64,000 bases of DNA from Thamnidium elegans (Eukaryota; Mucoromycota; Mucoromycetes; Mucorales; Mucoraceae): the NCBI GenBank assembly GCA_025201345.1, contig JAIXMG010000033.1, positions 186,001-250,000 on the forward strand, written 5' to 3'. Position 1 is the stretch's first letter; each line of letters begins with the position of its first letter. A program made the position numbers and the translations under genes. This document shows positions 23,920-34,714 of the stretch, in pieces. The notes under the pieces are model-generated. The model was not told the DNA's origin. It saw only the letters and a program-made list of their open reading frames with translations, and did not search any database.

Positions 23920-25199
23920 ATGGCCTTGGAAGCAAAAAGAGTAAGATACGCTTTTTATTTTTCTTTGATTCTTCTCTACTAATTGAAAAAAAAATGTAGT
24001 CCAAATATCGTTTTCAAAGTGAAATTCAACAAATGATGTTTGTATTTGGGGAAGTAGCAGACCCATTGCAAGAATCAACTTTACTTGTTGAAGACATTGT
24101 TCGATCACAAGTCATTGAAATCGTAAGTATTTTTTTTCGTTACTCACGTGGACCGTACACCAACGAAAAAAGACTATTAGATTATACAAGCTACAGCACA
24201 AGCGAGTCGTCGAAGTTCCAGATACCTTAGTGCCGAGGATTTAATTTTCTTGATGCGACACGATCGAGCCAAAGTGAATCGGTTACGATCTTTTTTAAGT
24301 TGGAAAGATGTCCGAAAGAATGCTAAAGATGCATCTGGAGATCAAGTAGAAGATGTAGTAGAAGAAACCAACACAGGTAAAAAGAAACAATAATCCAAAC
24401 ATATAGAAAAAAAGGCTCAAAAAAAAAAAAAAAAAAAAAAAAAAAAGGAAAATTACATAGAAGTATTATCAAGTTACCTTGGGAACTAGTCAACCAATTC
24501 TCAGACGTGATAGTCAAATCATTAAACGGAGACGACGAATCTGAGGACGAAGATGAACTGGAAGCATACAACGACTCTATCCAACGTTTAAAAGACGCGG
24601 ATGATGTAACACGGGCCATGACACGAGAAGAATACGTTCACTACTCTGAATGTCGTCAAGCATCATTTACGTACCGAAAGAGTAAAAGATTTAGAGAATG
24701 GGCTAATATGAGTTCATTTGTAGAAGTAAAACCCAATGATGATATTGTTGATAGTTTAGGCTTCTTAACGTACGAGATGGTATCTAAACTAACCATGACT
24801 GCCATTAAAATCAAGCGTGATTTGATGGAAGCAGCTGGTAAAAAAGAAGATGAACCAATTGGGCTAGGTTCTCATAAACGAAAGCGAGAAGATGAAGAAG
24901 AAAATGCAACTACACCTGCTAATAATAATACGGCTATTGTTGTCACCTCTGCTGATGGCACTGTATCCACACCTCAAGATATGGAGACATCGGCCGCCGG
25001 TTCGGATGATGAAGAAAACCAGGAAACTCCGGGTTCTCCAGATTCGGACAGCAATGGTTTATTTTCTTTGCCAAGTACAGAACAAACTCCCATTTTACCA
25101 GAACATATTTATGAAGCATTTAGAAGATTACAACAGTTACCTCAACCAATGAAGAACTTTCGTGGTGGATTAGTACGTACTAGGATATCTTTAATTTAG
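23920..25199 (+). CDS. SPT3: SAGA complex subunit Spt3
   Basis: Four exons, 23920-23940, 24000-24122, 24181-24376 and 24448-25199, giving 363 residues. Residues 8-48 form the first histone-fold (YRFQSEIQQMMFVFGE, then LVEDIVRSQVIEI), followed by ASRRSSRYLSAEDLIFLMRHD and VNRLRSFLSWKDVRKN. The second fold lies around VDSLGFLTYEMVSKLT. The end FRGGLVRTRISLI is the diagnostic Spt3 C terminus. Spt3 is a TBP-contacting SAGA subunit with tandem TAF13/TAF11-like histone folds. The linker carries a Lys/Arg patch (HKRKRED) and an acidic low-complexity insert near residues 275-325. The last acceptor lies at the end of a long A run (AAG|GA), the only phase-compatible choice. Its promoter abuts the Fanzor relic. 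Confidence 0.93.
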
Positions 25200-26009
25200 G
25201 GCACTCCCACCGGATTTTTAAATAAAAAATAATCATTTTTTTACCCTCCACCGCCATCTTTTAAGGCGTTTTTAAAAAAAACGTCCAAATATGGTTTAAC
25301 AAATCGGGGCGTTAAAATATTATCGGTGAATAATTACGCAGTAGACAACAGAAGTATGCCTATGGGATGAGATAATTAGTTATACTGTGCTAGAGTTATA
25401 ATCATAACTGTAAACTTACCATGTAATAAGAACTTTGTAAGTTTTCGGTGGTTATAGTATTCCGGTACATACACTATGATAATGAAAGGAATAATTAGTG
25501 ATAAGAACTAGGCTAAATTGTAATGAGAAGATGTTTGATAATTTACCTGTTAAATGATATATATTTACGGATGTTTAAACTGGAATAAAAATGTATCTTT
25601 ATGGGTGCCAGGCTTTGGCGTTGCTTCGGTTATAAGTAAAAACTTACCAGGAGGTATTTATATTAACTATATACTCTAGCGAACAACGAATAAATCTTTT
25701 TTAGTTAATCTATCACTTCTACGATTTGTAAAAGAGAGTTAATTAATCGAATTTACGTATGCAAAAATATCAATGAATCTTTTTTTTTTCTTCTTCTTTA
25801 ATTATCTTTTCTGTTTTTCTTTGATTACGAGTTATTTAGAAAAAAAACTTAAATGAAAAAGAAAGTAAAGCACGACACAACTTCTTTACCTAAAAAAAAA
25901 TAAGGCTTCTAAACACAAAGGTAACATACATACCAGTTTTTAACTGATATAAAACTGACCGCAAAAATGATACTATTATAGATGAATACGAAAAGAATTC
26001 GGACGAGGA
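25200..26009. other. Intergenic region
   Basis: About 800 bp of AT-rich sequence downstream of SPT3. No ORF, RNA or repeat that I can support. Confidence 0.5.
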
Positions 26010-26622
26010 TTTCCAGCCTACAATAAGAAACAGAAAAAGAAAAAGTAGGGAAACTACGCCTGCAAGTAGTTTTCAAAAAAGAGGTAAGGGCAAAGAAAAA
26101 GCCACCTTTCTCTGCTTTGGAAAGTGAAATTTCTACCTCGGAAGACTGGAATTTTGATAACCCGTTCGAACCTATTGTTACTAGATCTAAGGTGGAAGAA
26201 TCAAGTAAGAAAACGATAACTCCACCTTCTCTTTGCATTGCTACTGCTACCGCTACTACATCTAGTTCATTAACCTTTTCCAAGTGTGGACCAAACTCTG
26301 TAAAGTCTGATATGGTTGATTCTTCTGCCGCTGATAAATCAAGTAATACTCCCTTTGTACAGCGCGTGATGACAGTAAATCCGCCGTGAAAAGCATAAAG
26401 AAGCCAAACGATACACTAGCTTTACACAAACTTGTGAATGTAACTAATATGCTAGTATTCCATACTTTCGCATTTTCAAAGTATATATTTCTTCAAGAAT
26501 TAAAAGAAGATTTTAACTGTAATTTAGAAGAATACATCGAGAAATTCAAACAGGTTAAAATCCCAAGATGCTATAGAAGAAAAACAATGCCCACCGTCTT
26601 GTGTCATAGGTTTTTACGGTAA
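26010..26622 (+). pseudogene. Decayed transposon-type ORF, possibly Fanzor N-terminal region
   Basis: Two overlapping frames read as one broken protein. The first, to 26389, has a basic/Ser-rich lead and ESEISTSEDWNFDNPF, then SRSKVEESSKK-like low complexity. After a frame slip near 26370 the second frame continues KSIKKPNDTLALHKLVNVTN and MLVFHTFAFSKYIFLQEL up to 26622. The LVFHTFAFSKYIFLQEL block looks like the N-terminal helical segment common in Fanzor proteins, but no catalytic motif is present and I cannot rule out another family. It is not contiguous with the relic at 23070, because SPT3 lies between and the order is reversed. Confidence 0.4.
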
Positions 26623-26942
26623 GAATGATGATAATATACCACGCATTATAAGATTTCTAACGACAGCCATTACTTAGTCGGTAGCTATCCAAAAACACTC
26701 TTGTCTAGATGCAAATAGAGCAAGACTTTGAAATCGAGGTCTTGTTACAGTCATGAATTTTAAGAAGATTCTAATTAGCTTACAAAAAACAGGGTCCGTC
26801 CTCTCCTTTTATCGCCAGGTCGTTACTAAATTTAGTTTTAATTACTGCCATCTGACCATTTAATACAGGTATTTTTTTATTATTAAGGTAAACGGGGGAT
26901 TTTTGTTGGGTTGTGTAAAAAGTACAATTAGTTATGTTTTTT
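26623..26942. other. Intergenic region
   Basis: A 320-bp stretch between the relic and the 3' end of the PAQR gene. Nothing supported. Confidence 0.5.
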
Positions 26943-28391
26943 TTAAGCTTGACAAGAGCCAAACTCATCTCTTGTAGAAGCGAATTGAAGAGCAGCTTGA
27001 TAATGAAACCAAATGCCGCCACAAACAAACAGATGCCAAAATTGATGAGAATGAGCCCAATGATCGAATTTACCAGGCCAAAACTTTTCTGGGAACTGGT
27101 TGCCATAGATAACAACGCCAGCCAAATAACAACCAATCGATTTAAATACAGGTGCTAACCAACTAAAAGTAGTATAAGCACCACGTACTACAGCCAAGTG
27201 CCCGATGACAATAGCACCTGATGAAGCCAATGCGATAAAGAAAGCGATACGAAGCCATCTACGTTCATGTCTATCAAACCAAGCTTGAAATGGCATGCTG
27301 ACACCAATTACAGCTAAAGTACCAGTACCAGTAATATACGTGTTACGGATCACATCGTTACAATAAAATCCATAATATTCGCAAAGCATGATACTAGCAC
27401 AAATTAAAACTGAGATACCAACGTAGTCTAAACAAGCAACTTGACGATATACTTTAAGATTATTGATACCGGATAACGTATGCCAAACAGTAGAACACAT
27501 TAAACATTTACAAGCAGCCAAGAAGAATACCAAGAATACCACACGATCACCCATGGGAGTACCATCCATAATTCCAGAAAAGAATAATTCGTATGTACCA
27601 ATACCAAATAGTGCAACAAAGCCCAGTAAATGTGTCCAAATGTTACCAGTTTCGTTATGTAAATAGAAGAGTGAATACCAACAATCGGCGGCTGAATCCA
27701 AAAAGCGGTAGCCAGTTCGGATATACTAATATCACCGAAAAAAATTGTGTTAATTTTTTTTTTTTGTATAACATTAAAATCAAACACATACCACATTACT
27801 TTGCCAAGGTCCAGGAAGCTCGTCGTACATCAATAATCTATTACTGCCAAAGGACATGGCATACTTTAATTTATCAATATGTTCATTAGCTACACCAGCT
27901 ACTTTAATAATTTTTTCTTCTACTCGTTCACGCATCTTGTCAACACTATCTAAGGTATCAGATATCTTTCCATCTAATTCTTCAATCTTTATCAAAAAAG
28001 CATCAATGGTATTATCTAACATTTCACTATTATTATCTAAATCGAGCTCATGATACTTTTTAGATAACTCAAGCATGGCGCTGACTAAATCAGGAGGAGT
28101 CATTAAACAGCTGGTATCGTGTAATTTAATATCTTTTAGAATTTGACGTTTAACCTCTATCGCTCTCTCTCTACGTTCTTCCCATTCTTGTCCAAGGCTT
28201 TCTAGTAAACAATAAGCCTTGTTGACTTTAGTAAGTGTATATTTTTGAATGCCGGAACTGTTGACATGTTGTGATAATCGATACTTGAATTTCTTCATCA
28301 GGGGTTCGAGACTATCTTTGAAAAAATCTTCAAGGTCGAGTGATTCATTGTGTAGTGAACTTTGAGGTTGGATTGTAAGTAGGTTTTCCAT
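26943..28391 (-). CDS. PAQR/haemolysin-III family receptor with N-terminal coiled coil (Izh3-like)
   Basis: Two exons, 28391-27792 and 27725-26943, giving 460 residues. The N-terminal 195 residues are hydrophilic and helical, with long Glu/Lys/Leu heptad-like stretches (likely coiled coil). The PAQR core follows. It opens with DELPGPWQSNV|YIRTGYRF, then HNETGNIWTHLLGF (the conserved E/N/H block), CSTVWHTLSG (metal-ligand Ser/His region) and the C-terminal SHQFWHLFVCGGIWFHY (the paired histidines). These residues form the Zn-dependent ceramidase-like site of adiponectin-receptor relatives. Seven membrane spans can be traced. The long N-terminal extension matches the layout of yeast Izh3, which is linked to zinc and sterol homeostasis. 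The intron is phase 0, exactly at the domain boundary. Confidence 0.88.
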
Positions 28392-31300
28392 TTTTGCTTT
28401 TTTTTATATAACCTTTTTTTTTTTTTTTTTTTTTTTTTAATAGATAAAAAGTCTTTTGTTTATTTAAAAAAGAAGGTTGTATATATAAAAACAAAAAGGA
28501 AATTTTTTTATATGTAGAAAAAAAGAAGAAAAAGAAAGAGAGAAAGCAATTACTTTTTTTTTTTTTCTTATAAGCGTTTTATCTTTTTTTTTTTTTTTTT
28601 TAGTAAGCAGTACCACACATGTTAATAAAAAAAAATAAAAAATAAAAAAAAAAGCACCGGTTTTACCTCCCTTTTCTCTTACTTGTTTGAATTCGGATAA
28701 AGTCGTAAGTTTTTTTCTTCTTCATATAAATGAACAATTGATGACAATTTAGAGTGTTGATAAGTCAATTATTAAATCCTTTTTTTTTCTAGCTAATTTT
28801 TGGAACCAAAATATGGGGAGAAAAAACCGGCCAGTCATGTTTTTAGCCAATGAAACGTTTGAATGGTTTTTCTTTCACAAGATATTATAAAAAAGGGGAA
28901 AAAAGGTTTTGCTTTTAACCCTATTTGTATACTCTTTTAGAATTATATTGCATACATATCGTTTCTGGTTATACACCCATGACACTAGAAGAAGAAAAAA
29001 AAAAAGGGTTTCGTTTCAACTAACTCGTTTCAATTTTGTTACTTCTTTTTTTTGTTTTTGTTTACCTAGAAATACCATTTTTTTTTTTTTGCATACAATA
29101 ACTGCATTCAAAACCAATTGAAACTCTGTAGCGACTGACAGGGATTGACAGGGAGTACCAAGACGACTCTCATCTGTTCTAAATTTTTGATAGCATTTAA
29201 TCAAACGTCTTGTTTTTTTTTTTCGATAAGTTTCGCCAAGCAGTAGATCATAGTTCATATAATTCTGTACAATAAACTAAGAACATAAGGCGGCACTGAT
29301 ATTGACCTTCTACAGTATGAATCCGAAAAGGCCATTGAAGAAACTGTAGATGATGTTAGCGCCCAGTAGGGTATTTATGTCAACAAGAAGCGAAGTAGAA
29401 AGGAAGAGACGGGCTCAATTAAAAAAATAATCGATTATGTCAGAGGCATTACTAATAATTAATAAAATAAAATAAAATAAAATCCCTTTAGTCACTTTTG
29501 CGAAAATAAATGTTATTAAGTTTTTTTTTACAAGTATGGTACTGATAGTATTATCGATAGCTAAGGTCTGCAAGTAACTAATTTTTACTGGGGAAAAAAG
29601 ATACCATTTGTATTTAAAGAGTCTGATTGTTTTTCAAAAGTGAATTAAAAGGCAAAGAATAAAAAGGTAAAATTAACTTATGAACTTTATCCAGATGCCG
29701 TCGATAGCTATCACATGAAGTGTAATAATTATTTGGATTATTAACAACTGGATCATCGACATTTGGCGAATATTTGAGTGGTTTGACACCATGATATAAG
29801 CGTTTCCATAGAAATACTTTTTAGCAATCAGCGCAATATCAGGTCTTCTTTACGAAGACTCTTACAGTCTATTCCTTGATATAGTTTGGGCTTTTTGTCT
29901 AGGAATAGAGGGTGTGCACAAACTATCCAATTAGCACCACCAACACACAAAGCGGTTAACAAGACTTGGTGGAGCATATTTGAGCAAGAAATACTCTTAT
30001 ATAGGATGGTTGCTTTGGAAAGTCCGTTTGCAAGGGTATAAATAAACCAAAAATGCTAAAAAAAAAAAAAAAAAAAGTAGAATAATATAAGATATAAGAT
30101 ATAAGCTCGTTTAAAAGATGAACATACAGAAAAAAAAATGGAACACATAAATAATTCATCTTGCACTCTACTCCCTTAACACGTTTTATATGTGACCGAA
30201 TTTAGTAAAAGAAAACCTAAAACGAACTTGAAGGAGTCATAACATCTGTTTATAAGCAATAACTAACTTATAGTGGCAAAGGATAGTAGAACTTTATTGC
30301 TCTCTTACATCGCACTACAGGTTACTACATACCTCTTACAGCCATCCTTCGAGTTATTTGACGTAATCACATAGTTTATTAGATAAAAATTGCAAAGCTT
30401 TTTTAATTTTTGGCCTTTTTTACGACTCTTTTTTTTTCCCACCGTGTATAAAGTAATTCATCATAAAAACTAAGCTCTAAAAGTATTTTTAATGAAAAAA
30501 CGTAGCTTGAAATTCGAACTTAAATTCACAGACTCTTACAAAATAAATTGTTTATTGATATTATGAGTAAGTATGAGAATCTCAAAAGGCTTTATTTTAT
30601 AGTGGATAATGTTACCTTGTTCATACCAACTGATGAGCAATTCCGGGCCAGATGTCAAAAGTTACGAGATACCGATAAACTTGAAGCTAGCTCCATATGG
30701 ACGTTCCTACTAAGCATCTTGTAGGAATTAAATCTTTTTAGGCCAAGAGAGCTAGAGTTTATTTTAGTGCCAATGAAGCTGCCAACAATAACGGTAATAT
30801 AAATAAATAAATAAAATGCCGTCTTTTTTCTTTTTTCTTTTTTCTTTACGCTAATAGAATTACAAGCACAAGCTAGACGCTTAAAAAAATCGAAAGTAAC
30901 AGTTGAAAGGTAATATTGTATTTTTATAGTTTTACATAAGAAATTCACTAAGATATATAGTAGTGCAATTTTTTCTACTGGTTTAAAAATACTGCGAAAA
31001 GAATATTATCGTTTCATTGAGAAGGATATGTTTTCGAAAAACTTATTAATTTTACTGGGTGGCTGTCAAGTTCGATTGCCACGTCTTGTGTTTGGTACAC
31101 AGTATACCACGGTCGGGCGACCCGTATCCTCCCATACACGTTCGCCATATATACCATAGGAAACAGGCTGATCAAGCACGAAATTTTTTTTGAGCTGATA
31201 CAAACTGACCACAACCACCATGGAAGATTGGATAAATACATCATTTAAGAGGTGCATGAAGATATTAACCTCAGTGTTTCCAAAATCCGTTTGAAAGTGT

Positions 31301-31690
31301 GTTCCTATTACTCCTATTACAAATGTTTCATCGTGTTTCGAAACCAGTGCCTTTCAAGATTGGCTTAATATAGCCATTGACCTGAATCCGGAATATGATT
31401 ATTTCAACTTTGCCGATATAATTAGGAAAGACAAAGCAACAACAGGCTCTCTGTACATAACCCTAATGGACGACACTTTGCAAAATACTCCAAAAAAAAA
31501 AAGAAACCAATAATCATTGATGCTATTGTCTTTTTCAATGTAATAATTAATATTATCTCTTTATTATGAGGAAGTAGATGTGATAACCTTATTTTTTGTT
31601 TAACCTGTACAAGTTGCTTATGAACAATTATTCTTTTTAGCAAAAAAAGGTTCATACTTGTAATAAAAAATGTACATTAAGAAAAAGAAA
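28392..31690. other. Gene-poor region with decayed elements
   Basis: About 3.3 kb with no intact gene. It contains T runs at 28418-28439 and 28561-28603 and the repeat copy at 30490-30722. There is an unstarted minus-strand open stretch of about 75 codons (29828-30050). A short AAATA repeat lies at 29460-29480. Short plus-strand open pieces near 29285-29430 (DIDLLQYESEKAIEE) look like decayed coding DNA. I cannot name the parent elements. Confidence 0.5.
30490..30722 (+). repeat. Dispersed repeat, copy B (possible DDE transposase relic)
   Basis: Better preserved partner of the copy at 22186-22375. From ATG 30564 a frame of about 52 codons stays open to a TAG at about 30720. It begins MSKYENLKRLYFIVDN, followed by VTLFIPTDEQ. 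The (F/Y)xxVDN block resembles the DDE second-Asp region of Tc1/mariner transposases, but no third acidic block is visible. Treat as a transposon fragment of uncertain class. Confidence 0.5.
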
Positions 31691-32460
31691 TTATTCTGCA
31701 CCATCTAAGCCTCTATAAACTGATTCTTGGGTTACTCTAATCTCTTCAAGTTGAGGCACTAAACCTGTGAGCAAGTCTTGGGCTTCCTTGAAGAAGGAGA
31801 GTTAAACTTGAGCAAAATCAGCTAAATCACGCAAAGACCCAGGCTTAAAGAAAAATCTAATTATTAGATACTTGTTTTTTTTAAAAAAAAAGTAATTTAC
31901 TTACACCTTCTAAAACAATCTTCATTGCATGTTGCTTCTTCTACGGCACCAACAAATTGATCTTCCGCTTGTTCTACTTGCCTCTTTTCGTTAATGATAT
32001 TGTTTACGATAAGACTCAAATCCTTCTTGGAATTGAATTTCTAACTCAATCTGTACCAAGACTAAGACCAATCTCCCCACTATTTTAAAATAAATAAAAA
32101 AAATGAGTTAAAAAACAAACGCATCATAAAATATATATATAGGTATACCACCCTATGTCGTGAGGTATATACATGTATATACTACCTTATGTCTTGGGTA
32201 TATATATATGTATACTACCCTGATCAATAGCTATAGGTGCCTGCCCTTGAGCAACATCAACATAACTAGGACCATCTGAACGCCATAAACTCACATCATC
32301 AGTTTTGCTGGTAATCGCAAGTCATCCTTATTGACAGTAGCTAAAAGGATAGCAACATTCTGTATCATGAGAACTGACAACGTTCTTTGGACTATAAATC
32401 CGACAGATATTGGCTGTGCAAGATCATCATTGCCGTTAAACAGACCAGATAAACATAGTC
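31691..32460 (-). pseudogene. Decayed gene with BAR-domain-like segment
   Basis: Three coding-like blocks lie on the minus strand. The first, around 32215-32460, reads in two frames: QPISVGFIVQRTLSVLMIQN, then, after a slip, TDDVSLWRSDGPSYVDVAQG. The second, about 31905-32060, gives VQIELEIQFQEGFESYRKQY and, shifted, NEKRQVEQAEDQFVGAVEEA. The third, 31691-31846, gives GSLRDLADFAQV, a stop, then LSFFKEAQDLLTGLVPQL and EEIRVTQESVYRG. The last two blocks resemble fungal BAR-domain proteins (membrane-curvature dimers). Frameshifts and an internal TAA at about 31804 show it is no longer intact. The identity of the first block is unknown. Confidence 0.5.
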
Positions 32461-33289
32461 TGGTCAGTATTTTTTATAGCACCTGTAGTTTTCTTGACAG
32501 ACTAAATTGATTGCATGAGCAAAGCAAGGAACCTAGTTTTCATCTGCATTAAAGATAAAGTCTTTACGCTCGTTTGATTTTCGACAAAAAGGTCATCTAC
32601 AATTATATATAATATTCCTCATTATTTTTCTATATATAATATGTCGAATATCTATACAATCTTAAAGCTTTAAATTTATAAAAATAAAAGATTTATAGGT
32701 AAGATGTTTAAAGGAACAATATTTTTATATTATTAATTATTAAAGATATATATATATATAAGAAAAAAAAACAAGAGAAAGGAAAAGACAGAAGGGAAGT
32801 ATATCAAGTATAGAGAAAAAAAAGGAAGAAGGAGGAAAAGACGGAAGAAAAATATACTAATTGTGAATTTGTGATGTAAACAACTGTTTTAATTATTTTT
32901 TTATTAATACCATCTATTTTAAAATAAAATAATTAGAAAAGGGGAACTTTAAAAAATGTTAATAATTAATAAAAACTAACCAAAAGGATTGTTGGTAAAA
33001 ATTATTATAAAAGTTTTTGGTTTTGTAAAAAAAAAAAAAAAAAAAAAAAAAGTGGAGGTAAACTGATAAGCATAAATATTAAATTTAAAAGGGTTATAGT
33101 TTTAGGGACTGAATAAACTAGAATGACATATATAAAGAAAAAGTAGTTACCATAAAACAAATTATATCTTTCAACGCTTCCTTAATAATTCTCTACAAAA
33201 TTGATAATTTGTAAGATTCTAACTAATAGGTTTATATTTCGTAAGACTTACTTCAGTTTTTTTTTTTAATACAGAATAAATTTTTGGAA
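32461..33289. other. AT-rich intergenic region
   Basis: About 830 bp, very AT-rich, with a TA repeat near 32748-32760 and an A run of about 23 nt at 33029-33051. No gene or RNA is supported. Confidence 0.5.
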
Positions 33290-34714
33290 GACAAAGAAAT
33301 TCACGATTGTTGTCTGGTATTACAAACGAGGACAACTGAACCATCACTTTTACCTACTTCGAAAAAAAATACATATACCAATATACTGACCTAGAAAACT
33401 TAAAGTCAATTAAAAAATTATATCCCAATAAAAAACTAACTAACCAGCAATATGAACACCAAACAGCGGTATTTCATACTTTTTTCCTTCCAAGCTGTTT
33501 TCAAGTTGAGGGCTAACTTTTGCAAATCTTTTCTGGTTTTTTTGCTTCAATAATCAAGAATGGGGTACTTGTTTCTTTGATCATGATGCCCCCATCAGCC
33601 TTTTCTTGTTTTTTTTTGTTTATTTATACTGCCCATTAAAAAAGTGTCGCTAAAAAAAGGTGTATATTTCAGTAGTATTAGCATTATTTCATGCTCGTAT
33701 AATGTGTGATATCAACCCTTCCAATTCAAAAATAGTGCTATTCCATTCTCGCAAAAAAAAAAAATAATCTAAAAATTGGAATCAAAAGATCGCAGACGTA
33801 TATATTTTCTTTAACAACTCTTTTGCCATCAGGATAAAAGCTTAAGCTGAATATAGTTTAATAATTTAGTTAGCTAATGTAATACAGTAGAGCTCAAGTA
33901 AGAAAATACTTACAATATTTCTAAATTTTTTTTAAAGTACACTCTTGAGTCGGGAGGTGTTTGCTCTATAATAGTTCGTTATGTATTTTGGTATCATTAA
34001 TACGTGCTAAAACTTACTTTAATAAAAGCATTTATAGCTTTTATTTCTTCGTCAAGTAGATCGTCTTCATCAAAAATATTATTCGAAAATATTTTTGATA
34101 ATGTATGTTTTTCCATACAGTTTGTGTTTTTTATATCTTGATCTATAAAAATTATATTTTCTTTTGACCTATTATATATTAAAAAAGTAATTAAGTACTA
34201 AACAGTTTCTCGCTTTATGTATAGTTTGCTTACAAATTTTCATAAAAAGACTTAGTATGTCTTTCCATATCAGCATAAAACTCATATATGTCTTCATCAG
34301 ATAAGCAATTATATAGTACATTTAATGATAAACTTATTTGAAGCTCTGGTTCTGCTATTGTTGTTGTTGTTGCTGTTGCTGTTGGTGATGATGTTGAAGG
34401 TGAATTCATTGAATATATGCTTTTTTTTTTTGACTGTCATATTGAATAAGTAAACAAGTTGCAAAACTCATGCTATACTTACGTTATCATTTTTAGCTTT
34501 TTCAAAAGCTTCTATTAAGCTATCAAAGTATTCTCTGATAGATTTACCCCAGTTATACTCTAATGCCACGAGTAGAATATAGAGCATGTTATCTGGGTTA
34601 GTACCTTCTTCTTCACAAGTAGAGATGAAAAAGTAGAGCATTCCTCTAATTATATCCATATGTTTTTCAATCCCTAAATTTTTTTTTAGAAGCAAGTGTA
34701 TTAATTAAACGCAT
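33290..34714 (-). pseudogene. Multi-exon relic with PD-(D/E)XK-like block
   Basis: Minus-strand blocks link through phase-consistent splice sites. Exon a (from 34714 or 34659 to 34483) includes MLYFFISTCEEEGTNPDNML and YFDSLIEAFEKAKNDN. Exon b is 34433-34234 and exon c 34168-34018 (SLSLNVLYNCLSDEDIYEFY, then EEIKAINAFIK). Exon d starts at 33965, and a later block reads FYPDGKRVVKENIYVCDLL. A block at about 33510-33605 reads ADGGIMI-x5-TPFLIIEAKKPE, with Asp and the Glu-x-Lys pair spaced as in PD-(D/E)XK nucleases. Frame is lost in an A run after the MRLINTLASKK start and again in an A8 run in exon d. Another shift or stop follows EAKKPEKICKS. Function unknown. Confidence 0.5.

Noticed and set aside
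23785..24108. Minus-strand ORF opposite SPT3 exons 1-2
   Set aside because: Shadow of SPT3 and of the Fanzor relic; low complexity and no domain.
28300..28315. tRNA T-loop-like GGTTCGA sequence
   Set aside because: Falls inside PAQR coding sequence and no cloverleaf forms around it. No other tRNA candidate was seen.
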